DNA from: Dyadobacter beijingensis DSM 21582
Lineage (GTDB): Bacteria > Bacteroidota > Bacteroidia > Cytophagales > Spirosomataceae
Length of the DNA: 64,000 bases
Assembly: GCF_000382205.1 (NCBI RefSeq)
Contig: NZ_KB907787.1
Coordinates: forward strand, 1,341,176 to 1,405,175
Reading direction: 5' to 3'
Each line of letters starts with the position of its first letter. Within the stretch, counting starts at the first letter, position 1. The notes beneath the pieces were generated by a model. It was given only the letters and a program-made list of their open reading frames with translations, had not been told where the DNA came from and searched no databases. The translations under genes were made by a program, and so were the position numbers. Positions 1 to 8,494 of the stretch are shown here, piece by piece.

Positions 1-1
1 C

Positions 2-130
2 CGCTACGCGCAGGAAGTGATGGAGCGGTACGTAAAAGAAGCCCTCGCACTACTCAACGAATTCGCGGACTCGCCGCACCGCCGCTCCCTCGAACAGCTG
101 GTTCAATACACCATCGAAAGGAGCAAGTAG
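2..130 (+). CDS. Polyprenyl synthetase, C-terminal fragment
   Basis: The window opens inside a gene; only the last 42 codons are present, ending in TAG. The visible tail contains YVKEALALLNEF, then SPHRRSLEQLVQY and TIERSK. This matches the final helices of trans-isoprenyl diphosphate synthases (polyprenyl synthetase family), where an Ala-Leu-rich helix is followed by a Leu..Tyr..xxR ending. Such enzymes condense isopentenyl diphosphate onto an allylic primer to make quinone or carrier-lipid side chains. The catalytic DDxxD motifs lie outside the window, so chain length and exact function cannot be judged. The call rests on the C-terminal pattern only. Confidence 0.6.
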   Translation, partial: RYAQEVMERYVKEALALLNEFADSPHRRSLEQLVQYTIERSK

Positions 131-200
131 AATGAGCGGATATTAGCGTTTCGGCAGTAAAATATATAAGTAAATATAATAATATAACTAGCTTTTTAGT

Positions 201-208
201 TATGTTTG
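201..208 (+). promoter_or_regulatory. Putative -7 element upstream of the LRR gene
   Basis: TATGTTTG matches the Bacteroidota -7 consensus TAnnTTTG and lies 25 nt before the ATG at 233. No good -33 TTTG is seen at the right distance. A short inverted repeat, TAACTA-N6-TAGTTA (185-202), overlaps it. If used, transcription would begin near 214, which argues against the TTG at 206 as the start codon. Confidence 0.3.
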
Positions 209-232
209 CGTATTCACTTAATGCTGCCGGTC

Positions 233-1648
233 ATGAAAATATTCTTCACTGTTTTATTGCTCGTCGCGGGCCTGGGGCTGGCGGCGCAGCCTGTGGTGCT
301 CAGCCGCAAAGAAGTTAATGCAAAGGGGATCGGATTGAAATTGGAACAGGATTACAAAAATCCCGAAGATTCCCAGTTGGAAACCCCTTATAGCATTCAA
401 AAGGCATTTCAGGAAATGTATGCGCAGATGCTCGAAACGGACAAGCTGCAAGACGTTACCATCTGGAATACGCTCCTGCTGAATGCCGAAGGAAAGATCG
501 ATTACCTTACTTTCGAAATCCTGAGCCAGCGGTTCAAGCTGGTGAACGGCAAGCAGCAGCGGGAACCGGATAATGCGGATTCGCTGGCCGCCATTATCAA
601 GGCAAAAATTACACCTTACCTCACGGGCATCAAATCACGCAGGACTGCTGGCAAAAAGGCCACGCTGACGGCATTTGTCGGGTTTTATCCGTCGGCGCCG
701 AAGGAGCAGAATGCCAAAAAGGACAGTGTGGTTCACGGAATGGAGGAAGCATTGGCGGTGAAGGACACATTAAAAGTGAAGACGCTGGCACTTGGCCGGA
801 GCATGCTGACGTCCGTTCCCCAGGTGATATATCGTTTCCCTAACCTTGAAGAACTGCTTCTGACAGACAACGATATCGAAAATCTCGACCTCGATATGTC
901 GCGCCTGCCCAAATTGCGCAACCTCGACGTGACACGGAACATACTGACGGAAAAAAGCATCCGCATCAGTCGAAACAGATCGCTAAGGCTCATCAACCTG
1001 CAAATGAATATGCTGACGGACATTCCGGCGGCGGCACGGAATTGCAAAAAGCTGGAATCGCTCTGGCTGGGAAATAACCGGCTGGCAGGTTTGAACAATG
1101 CGAGTTTCAAAAAACTGAAATCGGTCAAAGACCTCAACTTTTACAAAGCCGGACTGGCCGCATTGCCGACCGGAATCCGCAAAATGCGCCGGTTGGAAGT
1201 GCTGGATTTGTATTACAATAAACTTGGGACCCTGCCGAGGTCAATCACCCGGCTGAAACGCCTCACGCACCTGGCGGTTTCATACAATGAGCTCACCGCA
1301 CTGCCCGCACGCATCGATAAAATGAAGCGCGTAACCACCATTTACGCCCACCATAACCATCTCAGCAAGCTCCCCGCGCGCATCACGCGTATGAAGGACC
1401 TGCGCGTTGTGGACCTGGGTTTCAACTGGCTCACGACATTTCCGGCCGAGCTGGCGGCATTTACCAACTTGCAGGAGCTGGATTTGTCGGCCAACAACTT
1501 CCCCGATTTCCCGATGCAGCTGTTGCAGATCCGCAAGCTCGACAAGCTGCATTTACGCGGCAATCCGTTCCTGGGAGCGGATGCCGAGCAAAAATACAGC
1601 GAGCAGCTGAGCCAGCTCAAAAAGAAGAATATCGAAGTGTTTTATTAA
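233..1648 (+). CDS. Secreted leucine-rich repeat protein
   Basis: 471 aa from the ATG at 233; in-frame starts at 206 (TTG) and 221 (ATG) would add residues ahead of an otherwise clean signal peptide (MKIFFTVLLLVAGLGLAAQ). The first third has no recognised domain. From about residue 185 to 450 there are roughly ten leucine-rich repeats of the LxxLxLxxNxLxxLP kind, for example LEVLDLYYNKLGTLP and LTHLAVSYNELTALP. LRRs of this class form a solenoid used for protein binding. The predicted location is periplasm or cell surface; no lipobox or C-terminal sorting domain is evident. The stop codon overlaps that of the convergent DUF5916 gene by four bases. The binding partner is unknown. Confidence 0.8.
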   Translation: MKIFFTVLLLVAGLGLAAQPVVLSRKEVNAKGIGLKLEQDYKNPEDSQLETPYSIQKAFQEMYAQMLETDKLQDVTIWNTLLLNAEGKIDYLTFEILSQRFKLVNGKQQREPDNADSLAAIIKAKITPYLTGIKSRRTAGKKATLTAFVGFYPSAPKEQNAKKDSVVHGMEEALAVKDTLKVKTLALGRSMLTSVPQVIYRFPNLEELLLTDNDIENLDLDMSRLPKLRNLDVTRNILTEKSIRISRNRSLRLINLQMNMLTDIPAAARNCKKLESLWLGNNRLAGLNNASFKKLKSVKDLNFYKAGLAALPTGIRKMRRLEVLDLYYNKLGTLPRSITRLKRLTHLAVSYNELTALPARIDKMKRVTTIYAHHNHLSKLPARITRMKDLRVVDLGFNWLTTFPAELAAFTNLQELDLSANNFPDFPMQLLQIRKLDKLHLRGNPFLGADAEQKYSEQLSQLKKKNIEVFY

Positions 1649-3831
1649 AGATTCCACCAGTAGGTGAATTTCAGCACGATCGCCCGGTTTTTGACCCGGA
1701 AGTTCTCCGGCAGATAATTGTCGGTGTACACAATGAAAAGGTCCGACGCGGGTTTGTAGCGCCATTGCAGACGTGCATTCAGGTTGATATTGTCGGCCTG
1801 ATTGTTATACTGCATGAATGTCGTGAAAAACAGGCTGTTCGTGAAGGTTACGTCCACGCGCGGGCCTACGAGCCAGAGCTGTGTGCGCTTCCACGGCTCG
1901 GGCAGGCGGATATCGTTGTAGTTACCGGCCATCGTGATCGCCACGTACGGCTGCACGCGGTAACCGAGCTCGGCTTTCAGGTTGTTGCGCTTGCCGTTCT
2001 GGTAGTAACCACCCAAAATCCCCGATGCGAGGTAGGTAAGGCGGTTCTGCGGCCCCGAAACGATATCGAAACCAACTGCTTTCCAGTTGTGTTCCGTGCC
2101 GGTTGCCAATGTAGCATTGCCCAGGTTGGTAGGGTCGAACGGCCGGAGCAGGCGCACATAATTGCTTGATCCCCACACGGCCACCGTCGCGCGGTTGATG
2201 AAGTTGACATTGTAGGACAAAATGAATTCCCTGTCGCTCATATCAAATTTTTTGTCCCAATACACATTGCTTACGATTTTCGGACCGTGGCTGATGATTT
2301 TCGGATGTTTGATAAAGAACAGGTAAGCAACGTTAGGGCTGATCTTGTAATAACCCATTCGGACGGCATTGGGCACGTAACCCACTTCCGCATTGTAATT
2401 TTTACCCACATATTCATGCTGCCATTGCCATATGAGGTTCGCTTTCGTGAATTTCAAATCCGCTGCGTGCGTCCAATCGTCGGATGATTTCCCTGGCGTG
2501 AAAGATTTCAGGAACATGACTTTCCCTGTCCACAGGTTTTTGGCGCTGGCGAGGTTGAACTCGGCGCCGATGTTGCGGTTGTAGCGGTTCGTGGCCGCGT
2601 GCCGTTCCAGGCTGTAATTGGTCGCATCCTTGTTGACGAAAATGAACCGTACATTCGACCGTGCGAGCAATTGCCGCTGCAATGCAAATACGGCGTAGTT
2701 GTTGTGCGGGGTAATGGTGTCGTTGGAGCCGGTTTGCACGTCCAGCACACCTATACGCCAGTTTTTATTGATCTTCCCGCTCATACGTGCGCCGAACTGG
2801 ATCGGTACGCCCAACCCGATGCGCCGCGAGAAGAACGGCCGGATGGTAGCGTACCCGAAGTTGGCGAAAAGATCGGCGTTTTCGAGAAAGAACTGCCGGC
2901 GTTCAGGGAAGAAGAGCTCAAAACGGTCGAGGTTCGTTTGCTGCACGTCCACATCCACCTGCGAAAAGTCGGGATTGACCGTCAAATCGAGGTTCAGCGA
3001 CGGCGTGAGGCCTACTTTTACATCACCGCCGATGGTCGGCTTGTATTTCGTAGGAAGGTCGTTCTGATGGTCCTTCGTCATGCGCATGGCCGCGTACGGG
3101 ATCACCGAAATGTTCGGGCCGGGCGTTGGAGGAGGCGTGTCCCACACGAGCACGCCCGTGTATGCGAGCGAGGCCGAGGGAAACTGGCGCGGTACCGGCG
3201 CCCACGATGATTTCTCCGAAATAGTAAGGTCCTGGCGGCTGAAATTGATGCCCCAGCGCGTGATGCCGGGCTTGTAGCGGATACTTTTAAATGGAATGGC
3301 CGCTTCCCATACCCATTTGTCATCCTCGTTTTTCACGGAACTCACCCACTTGTTGTCCCAGCTGAGATCGACCGTCCCGCCGTCGCCTTGCTGGCCGTCC
3401 CAGGGAGCGCCCGCAGCATTGGCGCCGAACGAGAAGCCGTTCGTCTTGTCGTCGAACGTGTCCATAAAGAGCAGGAAATTGTCATTTTTCCCGAATGCGA
3501 AATCGCGTTTGAGCGACTCCACGATCAGCGAGCCTTTCACGGGTTTGTGATTGACGACCAGGATGTACAGGTTATGACGGTCATAGCACATCTTCACGTC
3601 CGTCAGCGCCCTGGAAAAGCTCGTATCCATCGGCGTGATCATGAAAAAGTCCCTGGCGGTTTCGGCCTGGTCCCACGCAAGGTCGTCGGCTACGCCATCG
3701 ACTTTAACGGGCGCGGCGGCGGCGTGGATATGGTACTGGTAATTTTCGTTCGGTTTCTGTGCAAAGCTTTGGGAAATGATGAAACAGAAGATGAAAGGGG
3801 TCAGGATAAAGGTACGTAGCACTTGGTTCAA
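1645..3831 (-). CDS. DUF5916 protein with CBM9/DOMON-like N-terminus
   Basis: 728 aa starting at a TTG (3829-3831) that opens a signal peptide (NQVLRTFILTPFIFCFIISQ, then SFAQ). Residues about 35-230 fit the carbohydrate-binding module 9/DOMON-like domain (VKVDGVADDLAWDQAE near the start, then WGINFSRQ). The remainder, rich in alternating aromatic and hydrophilic residues and ending WWNL, fits the DUF5916 outer-membrane-like region. The family is common in Bacteroidota and of unknown function, usually thought to be a surface sugar- or haem-related protein. It is monocistronic here: convergent with the LRR gene (4-bp stop overlap) and 34 bp from the DUF3817 gene upstream on the same strand, with which it may be co-transcribed. 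Confidence 0.85.
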   Translation of the reverse strand: MNQVLRTFILTPFIFCFIISQSFAQKPNENYQYHIHAAAAPVKVDGVADDLAWDQAETARDFFMITPMDTSFSRALTDVKMCYDRHNLYILVVNHKPVKGSLIVESLKRDFAFGKNDNFLLFMDTFDDKTNGFSFGANAAGAPWDGQQGDGGTVDLSWDNKWVSSVKNEDDKWVWEAAIPFKSIRYKPGITRWGINFSRQDLTISEKSSWAPVPRQFPSASLAYTGVLVWDTPPPTPGPNISVIPYAAMRMTKDHQNDLPTKYKPTIGGDVKVGLTPSLNLDLTVNPDFSQVDVDVQQTNLDRFELFFPERRQFFLENADLFANFGYATIRPFFSRRIGLGVPIQFGARMSGKINKNWRIGVLDVQTGSNDTITPHNNYAVFALQRQLLARSNVRFIFVNKDATNYSLERHAATNRYNRNIGAEFNLASAKNLWTGKVMFLKSFTPGKSSDDWTHAADLKFTKANLIWQWQHEYVGKNYNAEVGYVPNAVRMGYYKISPNVAYLFFIKHPKIISHGPKIVSNVYWDKKFDMSDREFILSYNVNFINRATVAVWGSSNYVRLLRPFDPTNLGNATLATGTEHNWKAVGFDIVSGPQNRLTYLASGILGGYYQNGKRNNLKAELGYRVQPYVAITMAGNYNDIRLPEPWKRTQLWLVGPRVDVTFTNSLFFTTFMQYNNQADNINLNARLQWRYKPASDLFIVYTDNYLPENFRVKNRAIVLKFTYWWNL

Positions 3832-3865
3832 GGGGTGTTTAGGAATGTAAAAGGTTCAGTGGCAA

Positions 3866-4165
3866 TTAGTTTCTGAACCAGCGGGCATCTGCATAGAATG
3901 TCCCGAATGGTACCAGCGAAGAAGCGAACGACAATGCCGACTTTTTGAAAGACCAGCTTTTTTCAATGGCTACCTGGATGAGCAGGAGCACGAAAAGGAC
4001 GAACAACACACCGTGCGCCATGCCGACGACGCGCACAGCCTGGGGAAGTCCGGCGAAATATTTAAGGGGCATGGCGATGCCCAGAAGTACGAGAAAGGAA
4101 ATGCCTTCAAGAAATGCGACGATGCGCAGTCGGCCTAATGCCGACTTAATCAGTTCGGAAACCAT
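3866..4165 (-). CDS. DUF3817 small membrane protein
   Basis: 99 aa with three predicted membrane segments: around residues 15-37, 46-67 and 75-90. The sequence features LRIVAFLEGISFLVLLGIAM, then VGMAHGVLFVLFV, match the DUF3817 family, small integral membrane proteins found across bacteria and sometimes fused to transporters. The MPLKYF and GMAHG stretches are typical of the family. Function is not established. The ATG at 4163-4165 gives the family's usual length. It lies divergent from the TonB-dependent receptor gene, with a 232-bp AT-rich intergenic region that must hold both promoters. Confidence 0.85.
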   Translation of the reverse strand: MVSELIKSALGRLRIVAFLEGISFLVLLGIAMPLKYFAGLPQAVRVVGMAHGVLFVLFVLLLIQVAIEKSWSFKKSALSFASSLVPFGTFYADARWFRN

Positions 4166-4397
4166 AGGAAATCACAATAGGAAAATACATTATCCCGGCA
4201 AAGATACGGATCAACCCGCTTGAAACGCAGGAAGTTTGCCAACGATTTGCGCGGAAATGTTACATTTTAAGAATATGTAACTGGGAGTTTATGTAAATTT
4301 TGTGAAAATGGATTTCTAAAAAATTTTATTCTGTAAAATATGGGCTGAAAGATTGATTATTGCATATTTGTTAAATCTTACACCTCATTACAATCTT

Positions 4398-6950
4398 ATG
4401 AAACTGTTATGCTCAACATTTCTTTTCGCATTGCTCTCCTGTTATAGTTATGCACAAGGGCTTAAAGTAACAGGCAAGGTTACCGATGAAAAAGGCGAAC
4501 CGCTGATCGGCGCGTCTATCGTAGAAAAGGGCACCAGCAATGGTACGGTCGCCGATGCAGGCGGCGCTTACAGCCTCACGGTCGGGTACAGCAATGCCAC
4601 GCTCGTCGTCACATTTGTAGGTTATAATAAAGTGGAACGCGATGTGAACGGGACGGCGACGCAAGATTTTGCATTGTCGGACGCCACGGTGCTGAGCCAG
4701 GTGACCGTCGTAGGCTCGCGGAACCTTAACCGCTCCTCCACGGACACGCCGGCGCCCGTGGATGTGATCGATATCCGCGAGGTGACCACCAAGCAGGGCC
4801 AGCTCGATGTGAACCAGCTCCTGCAATTTGCAGCGCCATCGTTCAATTCCAACCGCCAGACCGGTTCCGACGGCACCGACCACGTCGATCCCGCCTCGCT
4901 CCGCGGCCTGGGCCCCGACCAGACGCTCGTGCTTATCAATGGTAAGCGACGGCACCAGTCGTCACTCGTGAACCTTTTCGGCTCGCGCGGCCGGGGTAAT
5001 ACCGGTACCGATTTGAATGCGATCCCCGCCGCCGCCATCGAACGCATCGAAATCCTGCGCGACGGCGCCGCGGCGCAATACGGTTCCGATGCCATCGCCG
5101 GGGTGATCAACATCGTCCTGAAAGAAACGGCCGGGCAGCTGACCGTCAACGCCAATGCGGGGATGTTTAAGGCCAAATACCGCTTCGACGATAAGCAGTT
5201 CGATGGCTTGAACTATAATATCAATGCAAACTACGGCGTCAAAATCGCGAAAAAAGGCTTCCTGAATGTTACCGCCGACTATAACTCCCGCGACCATACC
5301 AACCGGGCCAATACGGTAGACAATGAATCGGACCTCGCCCGCCGGCAGTACGGCGACCCGGAAATCCGCAATGCGGCTGTGTATTATAATGCTAAAATCC
5401 CCGTCGGTACCAACTTTCAGGTGTATAGCTTCGGAGGCCTGAACGAGCGCCGTGGCGATGCCTATGCGTGGACGCGTTTTGCGGACGATGACCGCAATAT
5501 ACCTTCCGTGTACCCGAATGGCTTCGACCCGATCATCACGAGCAAAATCCAGGACCGTTCGGTGGCCCTGGGCGTTCGCGGCGTGTGGAAATCCTGGGAT
5601 ATCGATCTGAGCAATACTTACGGCTTTAACAAATTCCACTTCGGCGTGAAAAATTCGCTGAACCGATCCCTGGGCGAGCGCTCGCAAACCTCGTTCGACG
5701 CCGGCGGTTTCCAGCTGGGCCAGAATGTGACCAACCTGAACGTGAGCCGGTATTATAAAACCTTCCTCCAAGGCCTGAACGTCGCATTCGGCGGGGAGTT
5801 CCGCACCGAGCGTTACAAGATTTTCGCAGGCGAGGAAGCATCCTACCGCAATTACGACCCCGCATTTGCCGGCGGCTCGCAAGGGTTCCCCGGTTACAGC
5901 CCGGCTGACGTAACCAACCGCAGCCGTTCCAATGTAGGCGTTTACGTGGACCTCGAAGCCGACGTGACCAAGCAATTCCTGATCGACGTCGCCGGTCGTT
6001 TCGAGAATTACAGCGATTTCGGCAGCACCCTGAACGGCAAGCTCGGCGCGCGTTTCAAAGTGAGTGAAGCATTAGCCTTCCGCGGATCGGTGAGTACCGG
6101 CTTCCGGGCACCGTCTCTGGCCCAGAAGTATTTCAATTCGACATTTACCAATTTCGTGAACGGCCAGCCTGTCGAAGTGCTGCTCGCCAATAACAACAGC
6201 GCCGTTACCCGCGTATTGGGTATTCCGCCATTGAAAGAAGAAACATCGCAGAACGCCAGCCTGGGTGTCACATTCACGCCCACTTCCGGGCTTTCCATTA
6301 CCGTGGACGGCTATTATGTGAAGGTAAAAGACCGCGTGGTACTCACGGGCCAATTCAGCGACGAGGACGAGGATATTGGCGCATTGCTCAAAGAACTCAG
6401 GGTAGGAAAGGCACAATTCTTCACCAATGCATTGGAATACACCACCACCAAAGGCCTGGACGTGATCATCGCGCACACGACACCGCTCGGTTTCGGCAGG
6501 CTGAGTACTACGGTAGCGGCCAATTTCAATTGGATGGAGCTCGGCCCGGTGAATACGGTGCCGAAGCTGGCGGGAAAAGAGGATATTTATTTTGACGAGC
6601 GTGAGCGCCGTTTTGTGCTCGCCTCCGCGCCGCCGTCGAAGATTAACCTGACGTTCGATTATTCGGTGAGCAAATTCAGTTCGATGCTGCGGTTTATCCG
6701 CTTCGGGGAAATTAAGCTGGCAAACTGGGACTATATGCTCGACACATATAGCCCCAAAATCCAGACGGATCTTACTTTGAACTACAAATTCACGAAGAAT
6801 TTCTCCCTGTCCATCGGCGGCAGCAACATCCTGAATGTATATCCGGATATGTCGCTGCCCGCGCTCACCGAGTCGGGCGGTGCATGGGACCCGGTGCAGA
6901 TGGGAAATAACGGCGCATTCTTCTTTACAAGGCTTGGGTTCCGATTTTAA
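4398..6950 (+). CDS. TonB-dependent outer-membrane receptor
   Basis: 850 aa from the ATG at 4398; an in-frame TTG at 4353 would add 15 residues before the signal peptide (MKLLCSTFLFALLSCYSYAQ) and is unlikely. Order: signal peptide; CarboxypepD_reg-like beta-sandwich (about 22-105, VTGKVTDEKGEPLIGASI and VTFVGYNKVE); plug domain (about 120-240, with VLINGKRRHQ and IERIEILRDGAAAQYG); 22-strand barrel ending in GFRF, with a terminal aromatic for BAM insertion. Such receptors import siderophores, cobalamin or oligosaccharides using TonB energy. No SusD partner and no FecIR pair lies beside it, so a metal- or small-ligand receptor is as likely as a glycan one. Substrate not assignable. Confidence 0.9.
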   Translation: MKLLCSTFLFALLSCYSYAQGLKVTGKVTDEKGEPLIGASIVEKGTSNGTVADAGGAYSLTVGYSNATLVVTFVGYNKVERDVNGTATQDFALSDATVLSQVTVVGSRNLNRSSTDTPAPVDVIDIREVTTKQGQLDVNQLLQFAAPSFNSNRQTGSDGTDHVDPASLRGLGPDQTLVLINGKRRHQSSLVNLFGSRGRGNTGTDLNAIPAAAIERIEILRDGAAAQYGSDAIAGVINIVLKETAGQLTVNANAGMFKAKYRFDDKQFDGLNYNINANYGVKIAKKGFLNVTADYNSRDHTNRANTVDNESDLARRQYGDPEIRNAAVYYNAKIPVGTNFQVYSFGGLNERRGDAYAWTRFADDDRNIPSVYPNGFDPIITSKIQDRSVALGVRGVWKSWDIDLSNTYGFNKFHFGVKNSLNRSLGERSQTSFDAGGFQLGQNVTNLNVSRYYKTFLQGLNVAFGGEFRTERYKIFAGEEASYRNYDPAFAGGSQGFPGYSPADVTNRSRSNVGVYVDLEADVTKQFLIDVAGRFENYSDFGSTLNGKLGARFKVSEALAFRGSVSTGFRAPSLAQKYFNSTFTNFVNGQPVEVLLANNNSAVTRVLGIPPLKEETSQNASLGVTFTPTSGLSITVDGYYVKVKDRVVLTGQFSDEDEDIGALLKELRVGKAQFFTNALEYTTTKGLDVIIAHTTPLGFGRLSTTVAANFNWMELGPVNTVPKLAGKEDIYFDERERRFVLASAPPSKINLTFDYSVSKFSSMLRFIRFGEIKLANWDYMLDTYSPKIQTDLTLNYKFTKNFSLSIGGSNILNVYPDMSLPALTESGGAWDPVQMGNNGAFFFTRLGFRF

Positions 6951-8326
6951 ACGGCCATAATCTCCGCCGCCGCCATTTCGCCGGTAACTACCGCGCCCTC
7001 CATGAATCCCTGCCAGTCGGCTAGGTGTTCGCCGGCGAAAGAGGTGTGCAGAAACGGCTTCTGCAATGCGGGCCGCGTGGTATGCCATTGATTAAGACCA
7101 TACATCGCATACGCGCCCTGCGAGATTTTATCGGTTCCCCAGTAATAGTTCGCCTGCGATTCGATGAGTTTTTTGGAGCCGGGAAAATAGGGACTGAGCG
7201 TCTGGCCGAGCATTTGTTTCCGCCATTCGTCGTTCTGAGCCGCTACAAGTTCGGCCTTTTCGCCGATGGTGTAGGAAATCAGCACGCCTTTTTGCGACGG
7301 CTGGTTTTTGGTGGCGTGGTAAAAGTAGTGGGGCGTCTGGTCGGTAATAAGGTCGAAGCTTTCGTCTTTCCAGAAACGCTTTTTGAACAAAATCGCATTC
7401 TTGTTGATACGGGCATATTGCAGCTCGTTAATCGCCTGGATCTTTTCCGTCGGCAGGCCGGGCTCCCATTGAATGTTCTTCATCGCAAATGTGGGAATGG
7501 CGCAGATGAGCTTGTCGGCTTCGAATGTCTTGCCGTTTTCGCAGGTTACCTTCACTGAACCCGTTTGTTCAATGCGTTTCACGATGTGGCCCGTGAGGAT
7601 ATTCGCGTCGCCGATCCCTTCCGCGAATTTCTTTGCCAGCTGGGCATTGCCTCCCTGCATTTTCAGGTCCATTTCGTTTTTCTCGCTGCTTTCGGCGAAG
7701 GTCGACAATGCAATCAGGGCTGATACGTGGCGGATGCTCTCGCCGAAATCGGTGCTGTCGAGGAGTTCGCGGAAGATGAGGTCCTTGCCTTCGCAGCCGT
7801 TGTTGACCAGGTAACGCCACCAGTCGATGCTGTCGAGTTCCAGTTTCTGATTTTCGCCCAGCGTCTTATAGCCGTCGAGCAATGCTTTCATTTTCGGTTT
7901 CCAGTTGTCCGAAAAATCCCAGGCATTCGCTTTGGTGTATTGGTTTTGGTAAATTAAATGGGTGTCGAACTGGTTGTTCAGCAGCGGTATGCCAAACTGA
8001 TCGCACAATGCCCGCACGCGCTCATGCGAGTTGCCGACCCATTCCGCGCCCAGCTCCACGACAAGGTTTTCTTTGGGGGCAATGGTGTGGGAAAAAACGC
8101 GACCGCCAATGCGGTTCCGCGATTCGAGCACGGTCACGTCGATGTTTTTCCGCTTCAATGCATAGGCGGCGGCAAGGCCGGCAAACCCGGCGCCGATCAC
8201 GATCACGCGCGTTTGTTTGCCAATATGAATATTCCCGAAAGAGCGGGCGGAAATGAGCGATGCGCCTGCAAGCAGGGCGGATTGGCGCAGGAATTCGCGC
8301 CGGGAGGTTTGTTGCGGCTGGTCCAT
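6947..8326 (-). CDS. Flavin monoamine oxidase family protein, Tat-exported
   Basis: 459 aa. The N-terminus carries a twin-arginine signal (SRREFLRQSALLAGASLI), implying export of the folded FAD-loaded protein. An FAD-binding Rossmann motif follows (VIVIGAGFAGLAAAYALKRK, about 40-59) with the partner motif ESRNRIGGRV. The C-terminus has the amine-oxidase FAD-contact stretch HTSFAGEHLADWQGFMEGAV. Members oxidise amines or amino acids to imines with release of hydrogen peroxide; the substrate cannot be told from sequence. The stop codon shares TTAA with the convergent TonB receptor stop. A strong promoter match lies at 8355-8385. Confidence 0.88.
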   Translation of the reverse strand: MDQPQQTSRREFLRQSALLAGASLISARSFGNIHIGKQTRVIVIGAGFAGLAAAYALKRKNIDVTVLESRNRIGGRVFSHTIAPKENLVVELGAEWVGNSHERVRALCDQFGIPLLNNQFDTHLIYQNQYTKANAWDFSDNWKPKMKALLDGYKTLGENQKLELDSIDWWRYLVNNGCEGKDLIFRELLDSTDFGESIRHVSALIALSTFAESSEKNEMDLKMQGGNAQLAKKFAEGIGDANILTGHIVKRIEQTGSVKVTCENGKTFEADKLICAIPTFAMKNIQWEPGLPTEKIQAINELQYARINKNAILFKKRFWKDESFDLITDQTPHYFYHATKNQPSQKGVLISYTIGEKAELVAAQNDEWRKQMLGQTLSPYFPGSKKLIESQANYYWGTDKISQGAYAMYGLNQWHTTRPALQKPFLHTSFAGEHLADWQGFMEGAVVTGEMAAAEIMAV

Positions 8327-8354
8327 AATGTAATGAAGAATCGATTGAGTCCTT

Positions 8355-8385
8355 CAAAACTATCCGCCCGTATACGCAACTCAAA
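8355..8385 (-). promoter_or_regulatory. Promoter of the amine oxidase gene
   Basis: On the minus strand TTTG (8382-8385) is followed after exactly 19 nt by TAGTTTTG (8355-8362). This fits the Bacteroidota sigma-A consensus TTTG-N19-TAnnTTTG without mismatch. It sits 28 nt before the amine oxidase ATG. Assignment is by motif only. Confidence 0.55.
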
Positions 8386-8437
8386 TAAACCTTTAGTGAG
8401 AGGCTGGTTTACTTATTTTCTGGTATAAAACAACAAA

Positions 8438-8464
8438 AAGTCCGGCCAATGTGCAGCCGGACTT
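8438..8464 (-). terminator. Intrinsic terminator after ccmF
   Basis: AAGTCCGGC (8438-8446) and GCCGGACTT (8456-8464) form a perfect 9-bp stem with a 9-nt loop. On the minus strand it is followed by a short U-run, about 30 nt past the ccmF stop. This closes the ccm operon. Confidence 0.8.
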
Positions 8465-8494
8465 CTTGTTAATGTATTTGGAATGAATCGCTTA